A stretch of 64,000 nucleotides of DNA from Eulemur rufifrons (taxonomy: Eukaryota; Chordata; Mammalia; Primates; Lemuridae): assembly GCF_041146395.1 (NCBI RefSeq), contig NC_090989.1, positions 278,658,343-278,722,342 of the forward strand, read 5' to 3'. Numbering within the stretch: position 1 is the stretch's first letter; every line of letters starts with the position of its first letter. Positions 1-11,829 of the stretch are shown here, piece after piece. A model generated the notes under the pieces. It was given only the letters and a program-made list of their open reading frames with translations, searched no databases and was not told the DNA's origin. The position numbers and the translations under genes were made by a program.

Positions 1-48
1 ATTAAAATGGAATCCAAAATCTTTTATTATGGCTATGATTATTAGGTT

Positions 49-325
49 TAACATTTATTGAATGTTTACCATATAACAGTCACTGTGCTGAATACGTTAG
101 ATGCATTTACTTATTTAATCTTCACAAACAACCATATGAGGCAGGTGTTATTTGATTAGGCCACATACTGTGGATGCTCAGAAGACATTTGTGGATATTG
201 AATGGATTCCCATTTAACTGATGATATTAGGGAGGTCCCGCAGCTAGGAAGGAACAGAAGTGATGTTTAAACCCAGGTCTGTCTGACTCTAAGAGCCCCT
301 GCGCTTAATCTCGTGGTCTACAAGC
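49..325 (-). repeat. MIR SINE
   Basis: Reads as a reversed MIR. It has an 'aacatttattgaatgtttac' start, 'cactgtgctgaat', 'tatttaatcttcacaaacaa', 'catatgaggcaggt', and later 'tttaaacccaggtctgtctg' and 'actctaagagcccc'. The middle (about 150-225) is diverged or carries inserted sequence. Confidence 0.7.
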
Positions 326-3049
326 CCATGATCTTAAAACCCTGCTGCTTCTAGAGTGTTTTCTAAGAGAATTAGGTTGATTGTTAAAGCAAACACCACT
401 GCTCTTAATCAACAGCATAGAGTAGCTCTGCTTTAGGTTTTCATTCAAAAAGGTAATTTCAAACTGTTTTCTGTCCAAATCTTAACAAAAGCTTGCTGTT
501 AAGAAGAATGTTCATAAAGAGTTATCCATAGAGATGGCCGTGCCTTAAATGGTTTAAATTTAATTCCTAGATCAAGCCCAACCATAATAAGATAGCTACA
601 AACACTTGGTCTGCCTTTCTTGTCCCTTCTTGGACTTACTCTTCTTGATTTGTGCCTTGGCATTATGCCTTTAACTTGCATTGATGGACAGAGTAGAAAA
701 CAGCCAGATGGATCTTGGTGGTGTGTCTTTTGCAGGATGCTGCTAAGGATTTTTCTCAGTCTATCAGTCAGACGGTGTCTCCTTGGAAAAGACCTATGAT
801 AAAAATTTTTCTCAGGACCAAAAAGTACTGTGCTTCTCTTGAGAAGCTGGTTTGTTATTAACCTTATAGGCAGTGGGAATCCTGTAAATGAAAGGGCTTT
901 TCCTTTTTGCATTGGCTCCTGGGAAGCTCAGAACCCTATTTATGATTTTCCTCTAACGGCCTCAAAAGACTTTATAATGTGTATCCTAGTCTTATTCTCC
1001 TGTTTTCAGTTTATTTATCTACACCTGATTTTCCCTTCTTCTGAGTGTGCTCTGTATCTAATTTTCTCCTTTGTGTAAGATATATTTCAGTAAGCTGCCT
1101 GAAATCCTTTTTTAAAAATAAGATAGAGCATCAACAAAAAAGTATTTCTGTGTCCAGCCCTTAACAGCATAATCCTTTTGTTCCTCATTGACAGTGGTCT
1201 GGTTTATAGATGGTTTTGACACTTGTCTCCTCCCTATCCTACTTTTTGATACAGTGTGATTTTATGACCTATTTGTCTAGGATCAACAAAACTTGGGGAG
1301 AATTAGCACCACCTGACCAGCCATTTGGTGACCATCTTGAGCTCCGAGCACTGTGTTAATGACATGCATAGCTGGGGCACAAAACTCTAACAAATCAACT
1401 AACTGAACACATACTGGAATGAGAATACCAGACAAATCCTCCAGGTTTTCCCAGACAAAATCCACTTTAGGAAGAGCCATCTCAATGATATTCGGCATCA
1501 GCACGCTCTCCAGTTTCAAAACTAGAACTGCAGATGCCCCACTCCCTCCTTTCTGGGTCCTAGGTTGCTCATGTTCTTCCTAGAAGCCACTAGCCTCCTG
1601 TTGCTGTGCTGCCCAACCCTTTCTCCTCAGAGCAATCCTCTGGGCCTCCGTGCCAGCAGCCTCAGCTTGGCTCACAATCTCAGGCTCCTACACCTTCTGC
1701 TGATATCCTGGGTAGGGGGAGGTCTTTGTTCTTTGACTCCAGTGGTCTCCAACTGGTAGGATATACTACCCCGATATATTATAAAAACACTTTCAAATTT
1801 TGATCTACATATAACTGTTTTATTTTTCAAATAACCAGAGATACAAACTGTGAACACATAGTTTACTTGGTTAATTCTTCAGCTCAGGAACTTGAGTAGA
1901 ACAATTTTCTACTTTGATTGTGGTCTCATATACTCAGAAGCAAAACCCTCATGTGTGCCTTCCTGGTGTCTGTTTGATAATAACCTTTGACTCACACATC
2001 TTACTTGCACCAGAACATTCTCTGCCCCATGCCATGTCTTATGTGCCCAACTTGTCTATCAGATCAGCAAGACCGGGCTCAGCAGTATGTATCATCAGTT
2101 GTAGCAAAAGTTAATTTTAAACTTGATTAAAATATATAATGTTATATACTTTTGTGTACTGCTCTAATGAATAGAAAGTATTTTCAGTTTTCTGAAGGTT
2201 GCTTTTTAAGAACCTGTGTTGTTTTCTGAATTTATGCAGGTCTTCCATCAAAATTGTAGCATTTGACAGTGTGCCATGAACACGCATAGAGTTTGAAAAC
2301 CACTATTTTAGTTCTTTGGGGGCTGTTAAAGAAGAAAAAGAATTTTATCTTTTTGCCAACCTTTCACCACATAGGCTGTGGACATTAAGAGCTCTTTTCT
2401 TAAGCCCTCAGAAGAAAGTCTAGCCTATTTAACTTATTAACTGCCCCCTGGCAGGCAACTTGGGACAAATTTCCCTAGGACTGCAGGATCTGAGAGCATT
2501 TGAGTTTTCATAGAAGTCTGTCTTGGTGCCCTTGAGATGAGACCCTTGTGTTTCAGCTTTCTCCTGTCTCAGGACAAGTTCCTGTTTTCTTAGGATACAC
2601 ATCCCTTCTGTGGAGCAGCTTTTCACCTTATTTGTTAGAGAGGAGAACATCTGTGCATTCTGTAATTTACTTCCCTTTTATTCCACTAATTGAATTAAGG
2701 GAAAAATCATGCAAAAAAAAATCCAGCATAGCCTGCCATTATTGACTTACCAAAAAGGGCTTATGGTGTCATGCCACCACTGTTACCACTGGGCCGCAAG
2801 TAATATTTTTATGTTGAACTATTTTACCCATTTAATTAAAGCAGTTACTTGGGTTCCTTGTTGTGTCAGAAAAGGATTGTATGCTTTTGGGCCTCAGCTT
2901 TTTAATTGGTCTATTGTGGTTATCCCTGTGTCACAGTCTTTTAAAACGTAATCTCAAACTGCATGTGCATAACAGATGTGAAGCCTTTTTAATTACTTCG
3001 GGAGTACATTTCAGCCATTCTCTAAATTCTCTTTTTGCTCCCTGTGATG

Positions 3050-3720
3050 GTTCCACGCTTTGTTTCCCTTCCGACTTTCTCTTTTTGATTCTTCCCCTTC
3101 TTGCACCCCACCAAAACTGCTCTTGCCAAGGTCACAAAGACCTTCATGCTATCAAATCCAGTTGGCTCTCCTCAACTCAGTCTTTGTCCTACGTGACCAC
3201 TCTGGCCTTGGGCCTTCTTGAAACTTTCTTCTTCCTTGGCGTCTCCATACTCAGTTTTTCTCCTGCCTCTCTGCTTCACCTTTTCAGCGCCCTTTAGGGA
3301 CTCCTGCACTTCTGCATGGCCCTTAAATGACGGTTCTCCTCCGGGTTCTGCCCTTGGGCACTATCTTCACTTTACACGCTCTTTCTGGGTGATCTTCCCT
3401 ACTCTACTGGCTCTAGTTGTTGACTTTAAACTGGTGGCTCCCAGATCCATATATTCAGGCCGGATTTCTGTCCATGGCCCCATTCGCCCAAATGCCCTCT
3501 GGCCATCTCTGCTGGGAGGACCCATAGGTAGCTAAACCGCAACATGCCAACAACTGAACTCACCCTCTTCCCTCTTGCCCCATGCCAAACCTCCAAGCGA
3601 ATGGTCCTGCCTCCCTTTCAGTTGCTAATTCCACAAACCAGGAAATTACCCATAGCCCATGTCCTAGTCTCTTACCAAATCCTATTGGTTCTATAGTCTA
3701 AATAGATTTCATGGCCAAGT
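3050..3720 (+). repeat. L2 LINE, coding-region remnant
   Basis: The order of phrases matches the L2 reverse-transcriptase region: 'aaggtcacaaagaccttcat', 'aaatccagttggctctcc', 'gggttctgcccttgggcact', 'tacacgctctttctgggtga', 'ggtggctcccagatccatat', 'caacaactgaactcaccct', 'aaatcctattggttctat'. Several short open frames across this stretch are relics of the L2 ORF, not host genes. Confidence 0.65.
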
Positions 3721-3764
3721 TGCTCTTTATTCACATCAATGTGCATGGCCAGTGTTGGACAGCC

Positions 3765-3925
3765 CTTGGAGTGCTTTATATATGTAAACTAAATTTCACA
3801 ACTACCTAATGAGGTGTAGATACTGTTATCACCCCCATTTTATAGGTGAGTTAACTGAGATTCAGAGGGGTTCATTAAATTATCCAGGGTCACACAACTG
3901 GTAAATTGTAGGGCTTCCCCCTCTC
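3765..3925 (-). repeat. MIR SINE
   Basis: Contains the reversed MIR core 'cacccccattttataggtga', 'gttaactgagattcagaggg' and 'ccagggtcacacaactggta', preceded by a diverged 'acaactacctaatgaggtg'. Confidence 0.75.
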
Positions 3926-4004
3926 CCCGACTTTATCCACAGTAGGTTGTATTTACTTGAAAGTTCCATGATCTTGCTGTTGTTATAGGTGGCTCCAGTG
4001 CCCC

Positions 4005-4125
4005 TCCAACTTTTTATTATGCATAAAAATCACTTGAGCAGTTTGCTTAAAATTCACACTCTGATTTGGTATATCTGGAGTGGGCTGAGTAGCGTGCATT
4101 TTTACAAGGTTCCGTTTTGAAAGTG
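4005..4125. repeat. MER5A-type hAT DNA transposon remnant
   Basis: The wording 'aaaaatcacttgagcag', 'ttgcttaaaattcacactc', 'tgatttggtatatctggag' and 'gcatttttacaaggttcc' follows the MER5A consensus as I remember it. The terminal repeats are not clear. Confidence 0.5.
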
Positions 4126-4499
4126 ACTTTTAATTCCTCATATGATTTTTATTTAGTCTCCTAAAGAAATACAAATGAGAAAACAATAGGGATGTTTGCT
4201 TCTATGTACTCCTTTCTTCATGTGACATTAGTGTCATTTCCCTTTCCCTGAGCTTCTGGCACATTCTGTTGCTCTCCTGACTTCTCAAAGATTCTATTCA
4301 ATAATTTCTTGATACTATTATGTCTAGTTTGTCCATATCCTCACAAGTAATTAACCCGAGTCTGGGAGCTTCTTGATTTCCCTGAGGCTGCAAAGAGCAC
4401 TTTCCCTAATGTACGGCTCTGGCAGCATCATCTTTGTGCTTTCAAACAAGTAACAGCAAACCTTCAGCAGCTCTCCTTTGCTTATGCAATTAAGTAGGT

Positions 4500-4790
4500 C
4501 CTCATTAGCTTGACATTGAAGGCTTTCCACAGTCTTGCTCCAACCTGTCTTTGAGCTCACCTAGCCCATCATCTAGCAAACAGGTCTTTACCCACCATTA
4601 CCCAGACCTCTGGGACTTCCTCATACCTTTCTATCCTTCTAGAATGCCCTCTTAAGATATCCCTTTGCCAAGTCTCAGTTCTTCCACACAGTTTTACCTG
4701 ATTCATCTGTATGAAAGTCACTTTTCACTCTTTAGAACCCTACAGTTTTTTGAGTTTCTTTATGGTACCCGTTGTATTTGCAAATAAGGT
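4500..4790 (+). repeat. L2/CR1-type LINE 3' remnant (tentative)
   Basis: Phrases such as 'gaaggctttccacagtcttg', 'ctccaacctgtctttgag', 'tagaatgccctcttaag' and 'caagtctcagttcttcc' resemble the 3' part of L2-like LINEs. Divergence is high and the family is uncertain. Confidence 0.4.
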
Positions 4791-7505
4791 CATATTCTGA
4801 AGTTCCAGGTGGACCTGAATTTTAGGGATGGGGGACGCTCTTCAACCCAGTACAATTATCTCCTGCCTTTCAGTGTTCTGAAGAGGTCTGAGGCAGATCC
4901 AACTTATTTCCTTTCTTGGTAACCTTTCCTGCCTGGGTTTCCTTAGATTCTTTTTTCTTTTCTTTTAAAAATGTTTCTCATAATTTCTCTGCACATTTCT
5001 CTTTTTATTAATTTTGCCTAAAACATTATGTCTATGTGATTCTTAGACCTAGACCTTTAGTCAAGAATGAATATTTTCTTCTGCTGTATCTTCGATTATT
5101 GTTCATTTTCCCCCTTAAAACCTTTTTCTCTGTTCTCCCTGTCTTTTCTCTCTCCTTATGTCCATTTTATTTTGTTCCTTTTTGTTCTATGTTCAGCATC
5201 TGAAATGAAGATATTACTGTTTTAGTTTTCTAAAATTAACATTTTGTTTTCCTCCTCCAGTGAGGAATTTAATCCTACATTTGCATTTTTTGGTCCTCTT
5301 TTATCTCACCCAGTTGCACAAGGTTTATACACTACTGCAAAGAGAGCATGTCTTCTGTCTCCCTAGGGACAGCAATGACCACTCTAAAATTTTATTTTGG
5401 TTTCATAGTAAAGAATAGTTAGAAGTATGCTTCTTTTCTTAGTTTTCAGGATCATATGTGACATTTTTTCATAGCTCTCATGTTGGGTTCCCCCTGCTTT
5501 TTACAGAATCTTCAAACAAAAACAAAGAGCTATTCAGACCTCCTGTTTTTCAACATTCAGAATATATAACTGGCCCTCAGCTGTCATTGTCCATTTGGGA
5601 CTGTAGCTTCTCTGAGCTAAACAGCTGCATGGCTGGTGATTGTGCAAAGCTCCCTGATCAATTCCCAGTGTCTAGTTGGTGTTTATTTTGTAAAGCTCTG
5701 CTGGAATGAGATAGAATGTTCTCCTGTGCTTGACTTTTTGCTGCTCTGAACCAGTGGCTCCAGAATTTATATCTAACAGGGGCTTGGTTGGAAGAGGCAT
5801 ATTGAAGTAATGTTTGCTTAGCTTGTTATATAAGCTAGAGAAAATGCCAGCTGTCTAGGCCAAAGAACAGGATGGAGATCACGAACAGGTTAAATCTCCC
5901 CAAGCCCCAACCATCCTTTGATGCAGCAACTGCTTGGCATGTTGGCAAAACTGTACCCGACTCTTCCTACCTCTCTCCCTACCTGTGACACTTAGCTTGT
6001 GAAGACTGTGTTTTCTAAGGTAGAATCTCTCTCCCTCCCCACTTCTTGCCCAGTATTTTCGTGGAGTGAAAAAGAGGTGCTGGTATGGGTGAGACTACCT
6101 CAAAATGTAGTACCCGTACAGTGTAAGGATGATTCCCGAAGTTTTATTGTTACTCTTCAGATAGACCCAATGTCTCTTAGCCAAAATGAGATAGTGGAGG
6201 GAAGAATAAAGTGTCCTTCAACCCTTCATAGTGACCACAGATTTGTTGTGTTCCAGGCAACAAAGCCAGTCACCAAATATGTTTCTCATTTCTTCTTCAT
6301 TGGCCAGGTAGACAATGTATTGATATTTTGGCCAAAGAATTGTCATTCTTCAGACTCATGAGTTGTCATCTTTTGTGGTGAATCTTCACTGGTATTTTAC
6401 TGGGAAGCTGAGTATCAGAGACTGCTAGTCAGATACTATTTTAATTAGGAAACCAAGACAGATATATTTTGAGATGGAGAGTTAGATGACGGTGCTCATC
6501 CTGACTTGCCTCACACTTCTCAGCAATATAGAAAGAAAGGTCATCTATTAGAAGAGAGGGTATTTATGGATTGGTGACTTGTGACTGACAAGGTGGGACT
6601 GTAATGGGAAGTGAAAAGGAATAGATCAAAGGATTGGGGAGTAGTAGTGAGGATCTAGCCATAGTCAAGTAGTATGAATTTGGTGCAGGCCTATTCAGAT
6701 GGAAACTCTTGTTTGAACACAGAATGAGAAGAGTGAGAGTTCAGTTGGTGAGGGGTGACCAAGTGACTTGACTTGGTGGCATGAGGAGGAGTCAGTAGTG
6801 TGCAAGATCTGTGGGTTGGTAAGTGCAGTGTTACCTGGTTAACCACAGATCCCCAGCTACAATGTGTACCAAAAAGAGCCTGGGTGGGTTACAGGAGAGG
6901 TCCTGTGGTGCCACACCTGTGCCAGTGGGAGGTGAGAGGATGCTGTTGGAGTCTTAGGAATGGATGGCAGAGCCATGGAGTCAGGGAGGTCATTAGATTG
7001 AAAAGGCAGAAGGCCATGAGCTCAGGTCATCCGATAAATTATAGTGATGGATGTTGAGTTTGCTGAGGATTGTGGCCAAGGATGAAGATGATAAGAAAAG
7101 TCTGAGCCCAGATCTGTGGCCTTGGCGGTCCTCCTATGGCCAACATTTATCCTCCTGGCTGGAGACTCATCTAACCAACTTGGGTGTTTTTACATGTACC
7201 GTGGTACTCAGCACTCCAGCTGCCCAGACTCCCAGATCTTCTCCCTGTCTCCTGGCGCAGGCAGGATAGGATCGAGGCAAAGAGTGGGAGGAAGAGAGCA
7301 CCCCTCAGGTCTTCACACCTGCTCCTTTGCCTTTCTGCAGGCAGCAGAAGTGAACCAAAGGAGACCCAGAGACAGGGCCCAAAGCAGCACTCGGCAGGGA
7401 GGAGGTGGCTCCTTCTACCCATGTGTATGCTTCCTCCACTCCCTCTTTTTGATGCAGACATTTAAACTTTCTTTCTTCCCTTCTGAACAGTACTTTCTAA
7501 GTTAG

Positions 7506-7545
7506 ATGTGTGTGTCCGTGTGTCTGTGTGTCCATGTTTGTGATT
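7506..7545 (+). repeat. TG-rich degenerate simple repeat
   Basis: An interrupted run of TG dinucleotides (tgtgtgtgtccgtgtgtctgt and following). Low complexity, no coding sense. Confidence 0.8.
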
Positions 7546-7576
7546 TGCATGTACCAGGCCAAATGGGTCTGCTTTC

Positions 7577-7881
7577 ATTTTGTTGTTATTGTTTGTTTGT
7601 TTGTGGAGACAGAATCTCACTCTATCGCCCTGGCTAGAGTGCAGGGTCATTGCTCACTGTAACCTCAAATTTCTGGGCTCAAGCAATGCTCCTGCCTCAG
7701 CTGCCAGAGTAGCTGGGACTGCAGGTACGCACCACCATGCCTGGCTAATTTTTTCTATTTTTAGTAGAGATGGGGTCTTACTCTTGCTCAGGCTGGTCTG
7801 GAACTGCTGACCTCAAGTGATCCTCCCACTTCAGCCTCCCAGAGTGCTAGGATTACAGGCATGAGCCACTGTACCTGGCCA
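7577..7881 (-). mobile_element. Alu SINE, minus strand
   Basis: A full dimeric Alu in reverse: T-rich tail at the left, 'gagacagaatctcactcta', 'ctcctgcctcagctgcca', 'gctaattttttctattttta', and an end at 'ccactgtacctggcc'. It is flanked by an 11-bp direct repeat (ggtctgctttc) at 7566-7576 and 7882-7892. Confidence 0.92.
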
Positions 7882-7984
7882 GGTCTGCTTTCTTGACCAG
7901 TATTTGCAGTTAAAAAAAAAAAAAAAAAACTGCTTATGTTGGCTACCATTTCTCAAAGGTCTTGTATTATGCATCTTCCAGACT

Positions 7985-8255
7985 GAATTACATTATAGCA
8001 ATGCCACCTTCCCTAGCTCCCCCAGGCAGAGTCAGCCTCTGCCCTCCCCCAGCACCCTTTTCTTGTTTCTGTTGTTATGGCATTTAACCAGGTTGTGTTG
8101 TGATTTATCTGTTTATCTGTATGTGTCTCTCGCCCACTAGAATTTGAGGTCCTCTAGGGCAGGGACCATGTTGCATTTATCTTTATAAGTCCAGCAGTTA
8201 GTACAGGTCCTGAAAAATAGATTCTCAGTAATGTCTGCCAGATGAATGAATGTTT
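7985..8255 (+). repeat. L2/CR1-type LINE 3' end
   Basis: Ends in the typical phrase series 'gcccactagaatttgaggtc', 'ctctagggcagggaccatg', 'gtacaggtcctgaaaaatag' and 'cagatgaatgaatg', resembling the 3' terminus of L2-like elements. Confidence 0.5.
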
Positions 8256-8343
8256 AAACAGATATTCCAGTAGTTTAAAGTCAGTATCAAAGTGATTTAA
8301 TCATACTCATCAGAGCATTTTATATTAATCATTATCATATCAC

Positions 8344-8370
8344 TATAATACTATATATTATAGTATTATA
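8344..8370. repeat. Perfect AT inverted repeat (12-bp arms, 3-nt spacer)
   Basis: 'tataatactata' at 8344-8355 is the exact reverse complement of 'tatagtattata' at 8359-8370, with 'tat' between. It lies directly next to the start of a MIR. Confidence 0.9.
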
Positions 8371-8902
<532 letters not shown>

Positions 8903-9496
8903 TAAATATTATTTTTAAAGATGTACTTTACACAACCTTTTTTAGGTTCTTTTTCTAAATAAAAATATTGTTTCTATGATTTATGTTACCTCAATGCCAA
9001 GTATACAGTACATGCTAAACAGAAATCACAGGGAATCCCAGCACTGATTTAGAATGGAAACAGACACCAACCCAAATAAACAAAGCAATTAAGTAGAGGA
9101 AAAAAGAGCTTTTTGTTTTTAAAAATTATGTATTTGTATTAATTTGAGAAAGATTCTCATTTAACTACCTATTATTTGAAACTAATAATATTTTTGTTTA
9201 TAGTAGTTAATAAATAATATTTTATGCTTCCTATTTTTTTAAAAAATTAATTTTTTAAATTCTACAAATGACATTATTGCTTGGATATTACTTTTTTTCC
9301 TGAGATAAAACATCTTATACATTGAAACTGTTTGGTGTTAAGTGAATTAGTTACAGTTTTGCTGTGATTGGATCAGAGCCTCTACTTGAAATATTATATC
9401 ACATGAATTTCCACTATTTAGTATATTTAACTAACTGAATGGGTAACCGATCTTATTTTGGTCACCTAGAATTTCATGAATGTCCAACATGTCACA

Positions 9497-9683
9497 GTCC
9501 TATCCAATAGAACTTTCTGCAATTATGGAAATGTTTATGTCCACACCGTCCAGTATAGTAGCCACATGTAGCCATTGAGCATTTGAAATGTGACTAGTGC
9601 AACTGAGGAACTGAATGTTTTTTATTTTAATTAATTTAAAATTAAATCTAAACAGGACTAGGGGCCACAGTGTTGGATAGTGT
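9497..9683. repeat. Non-autonomous DNA transposon remnant (hAT-like)
   Basis: Starts with 'cagtcctatccaatagaac' and ends with 'cacagtgttggatagtg', which are imperfect inverted termini. The inner wording 'agccacatgtagccattgag', 'catttgaaatgtgactagtg' and 'caactgaggaactgaatg' is a familiar old mammalian transposon whose name I cannot fix. Confidence 0.6.
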
Positions 9684-10650
9684 AAGAATTTCAAAGGAAT
9701 CATTCACAGTTCCTGGCAGATACTAGCTAAACAATCACTTAATTTGCTTTTTCCTTTTTCTCTCTCCTGGGCACAGTCCTTCTCAGGATCTGATTATTTG
9801 GTATATGACCAAAGCAGAGATGTGAGGCCAAATAAAGTAAAATAAAATAAAATTCCTCTCCTCTTTTCTTAGCACTACCAATATATGTTAACACCCTTTC
9901 TCTGAACGTCTCCACCGAAAGAAATGCAAAAGATCTGCCAGTTCTTCTCTAAGGAAGCTCTGCCCTCCTGTCCTGAGAGTGAGCGCATGGCTCTTGTATG
10001 GCTCTTGTGTGAAGGATCAGACCCTTCTCCTGCTCAGAAGACCCTCGGGGCCAGGGCCGCCTTTGTGGGGCAATGTTCTGACAGCTTCTTCAGTTTTACC
10101 ACTAGTTATTGTTATAGTCAGGTTTCTAGCTCTTCTTAAACTAATTTTCATTGTGTGTGTTTCCTAAAAGTTTTTCCATTTCATTAAAGTCTTTGATGAT
10201 ATTAGCATAGTTTGATATAGTATTCTCTTAATCTGCTTAAAATCTCTTTCTTCTTAGTGATTATATTGTCTTTATTATCATTGTATTTGTCTTTGTTCTT
10301 TGCTTTTTAAAATCAGACTTGCCTGAGATCTCTTGGATGTGTTTATCAATTCTACTATCTTTCTAATTCTGGAATTTCTGCTCTGATCTTTTATTGATTC
10401 CTTTCCCCTGCTTTCCTTGGGTTTATTTTTGTTCTTTTTTTGTATCTTCTAGACGTTAATGCTTAGTTCGATGTCTTTATCCTTTCTTACTTAAAATATA
10501 AATTTTCCTATAAATATAGCATCTGTCACATTACGTGTTTTGATATATACTGGTCTCACTGTTGTTTGTGTCTGAATATTGTTCAATTTTACTATTCCTA
10601 TTTGACCCAAGAGTTTTTTTCAGGTGTGTGTGTGTATACATAAGTACATA

Positions 10651-10810
10651 TTTTTTAAGAGATTGCTCTGTTGCCCAGGCTGGAGTGCAGTGGCTATTCA
10701 CAGGTGCAATCATAGCATACTACAGCCCCAAACTCCTGGGCTCAAGAGATCCTCCTGCCTTAGCCTTCCAAGTAGCTGGGACTACAGGCACATGCCACTG
10801 TGCTCGGCTT
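10651..10810 (-). mobile_element. FRAM (free right Alu monomer), minus strand
   Basis: A single 7SL-type monomer with 'agattgctctgttgcccagg', the diagnostic 'gtggctattcacaggtgcaa', 'tcatagcatactacagcccc' and an end at 'ccactgtgctcggct'. The 'ctattcacaggtgcaatcata' wording is closer to 7SL RNA than to a dimeric Alu. Confidence 0.8.
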
Positions 10811-10860
10811 AGATATGTATTTTTTAATTTTTAAAATCCTTTTGATACTAATTTCTTTAG

Positions 10861-11190
<330 letters not shown>

Positions 11191-11499
11191 AAAAAAATGA
11201 CCTGTACAGTTTTATAGGATTTTATAGAACTTTTTTATTTTACAAAATTCTGTAGAATTTTTCATGCTTTTCTTTCTGTTCAATATTAGATCAGTTTTTA
11301 AAAGTTCTGTATGTTTTTAAAGGGTGAGTATTCTCTGTACCTTGATAGATTCAATATATGTCTATTAAATCATAGTTATTAATTTATTATTTTATTCTTC
11401 TATAAATCCTTACTAGTTTTTGCCTTGATCTAGCAGAGAGAAACATACTAAAGTTTCCTATTATAATTGAGATTTCATAAACTCATCTATTTATAATAG

Positions 11500-11829
11500 G
11501 GTTTTTTTTTGGTTGGTTTTTTGTTGTTGCTTTTTTTTTTTTCAAAGACAGGGTCTTGTTCTGTTGCCCAGGCTAGAGTGCAGTAGAATCATCATAGCTC
11601 ATTGCAACTTCAAACTCCTGGGCTCAAGCAATCCTCCTGCCTCAGCCTCCCGAGTAATTAGGACTACAGACACATGCCACCATACCTGGCTAATTTTTTA
11701 AAATTTTTTTGTGGAGATGGGGTCTTGCTCTGTTGCCTAGGCTAGTCTTGAACTCCTGAGCTCAAGCAGTCCTCTCATCTCAGCCTCCCATAGTGCTGGG
11801 ATTACAGGCATGAGCCACTGCACCTGGCC
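11500..11829 (-). mobile_element. Alu SINE, minus strand
   Basis: T-rich tail (11501-11542), 'agacagggtcttgttctgtt', both arms, and an end at 'gagccactgcacctggcc'. It is flanked by 'tataatag' at 11492-11499 and 11830-11837, as expected for a retroposed insertion into the L1. Confidence 0.93.

Noticed and set aside
1283..1760. Identification of the minus-strand stretch as a flotillin or erlin pseudogene
   Set aside because: Some residues (EAEA-like text) suggested such a protein, but the order and motifs did not match what I remember of either family. Kept only as an unexplained finding.
2863..3535. Overlapping open frames of 144 and 105 codons
   Set aside because: They lie mostly within a degenerate L2 LINE and are relics of its ORF rather than host genes.
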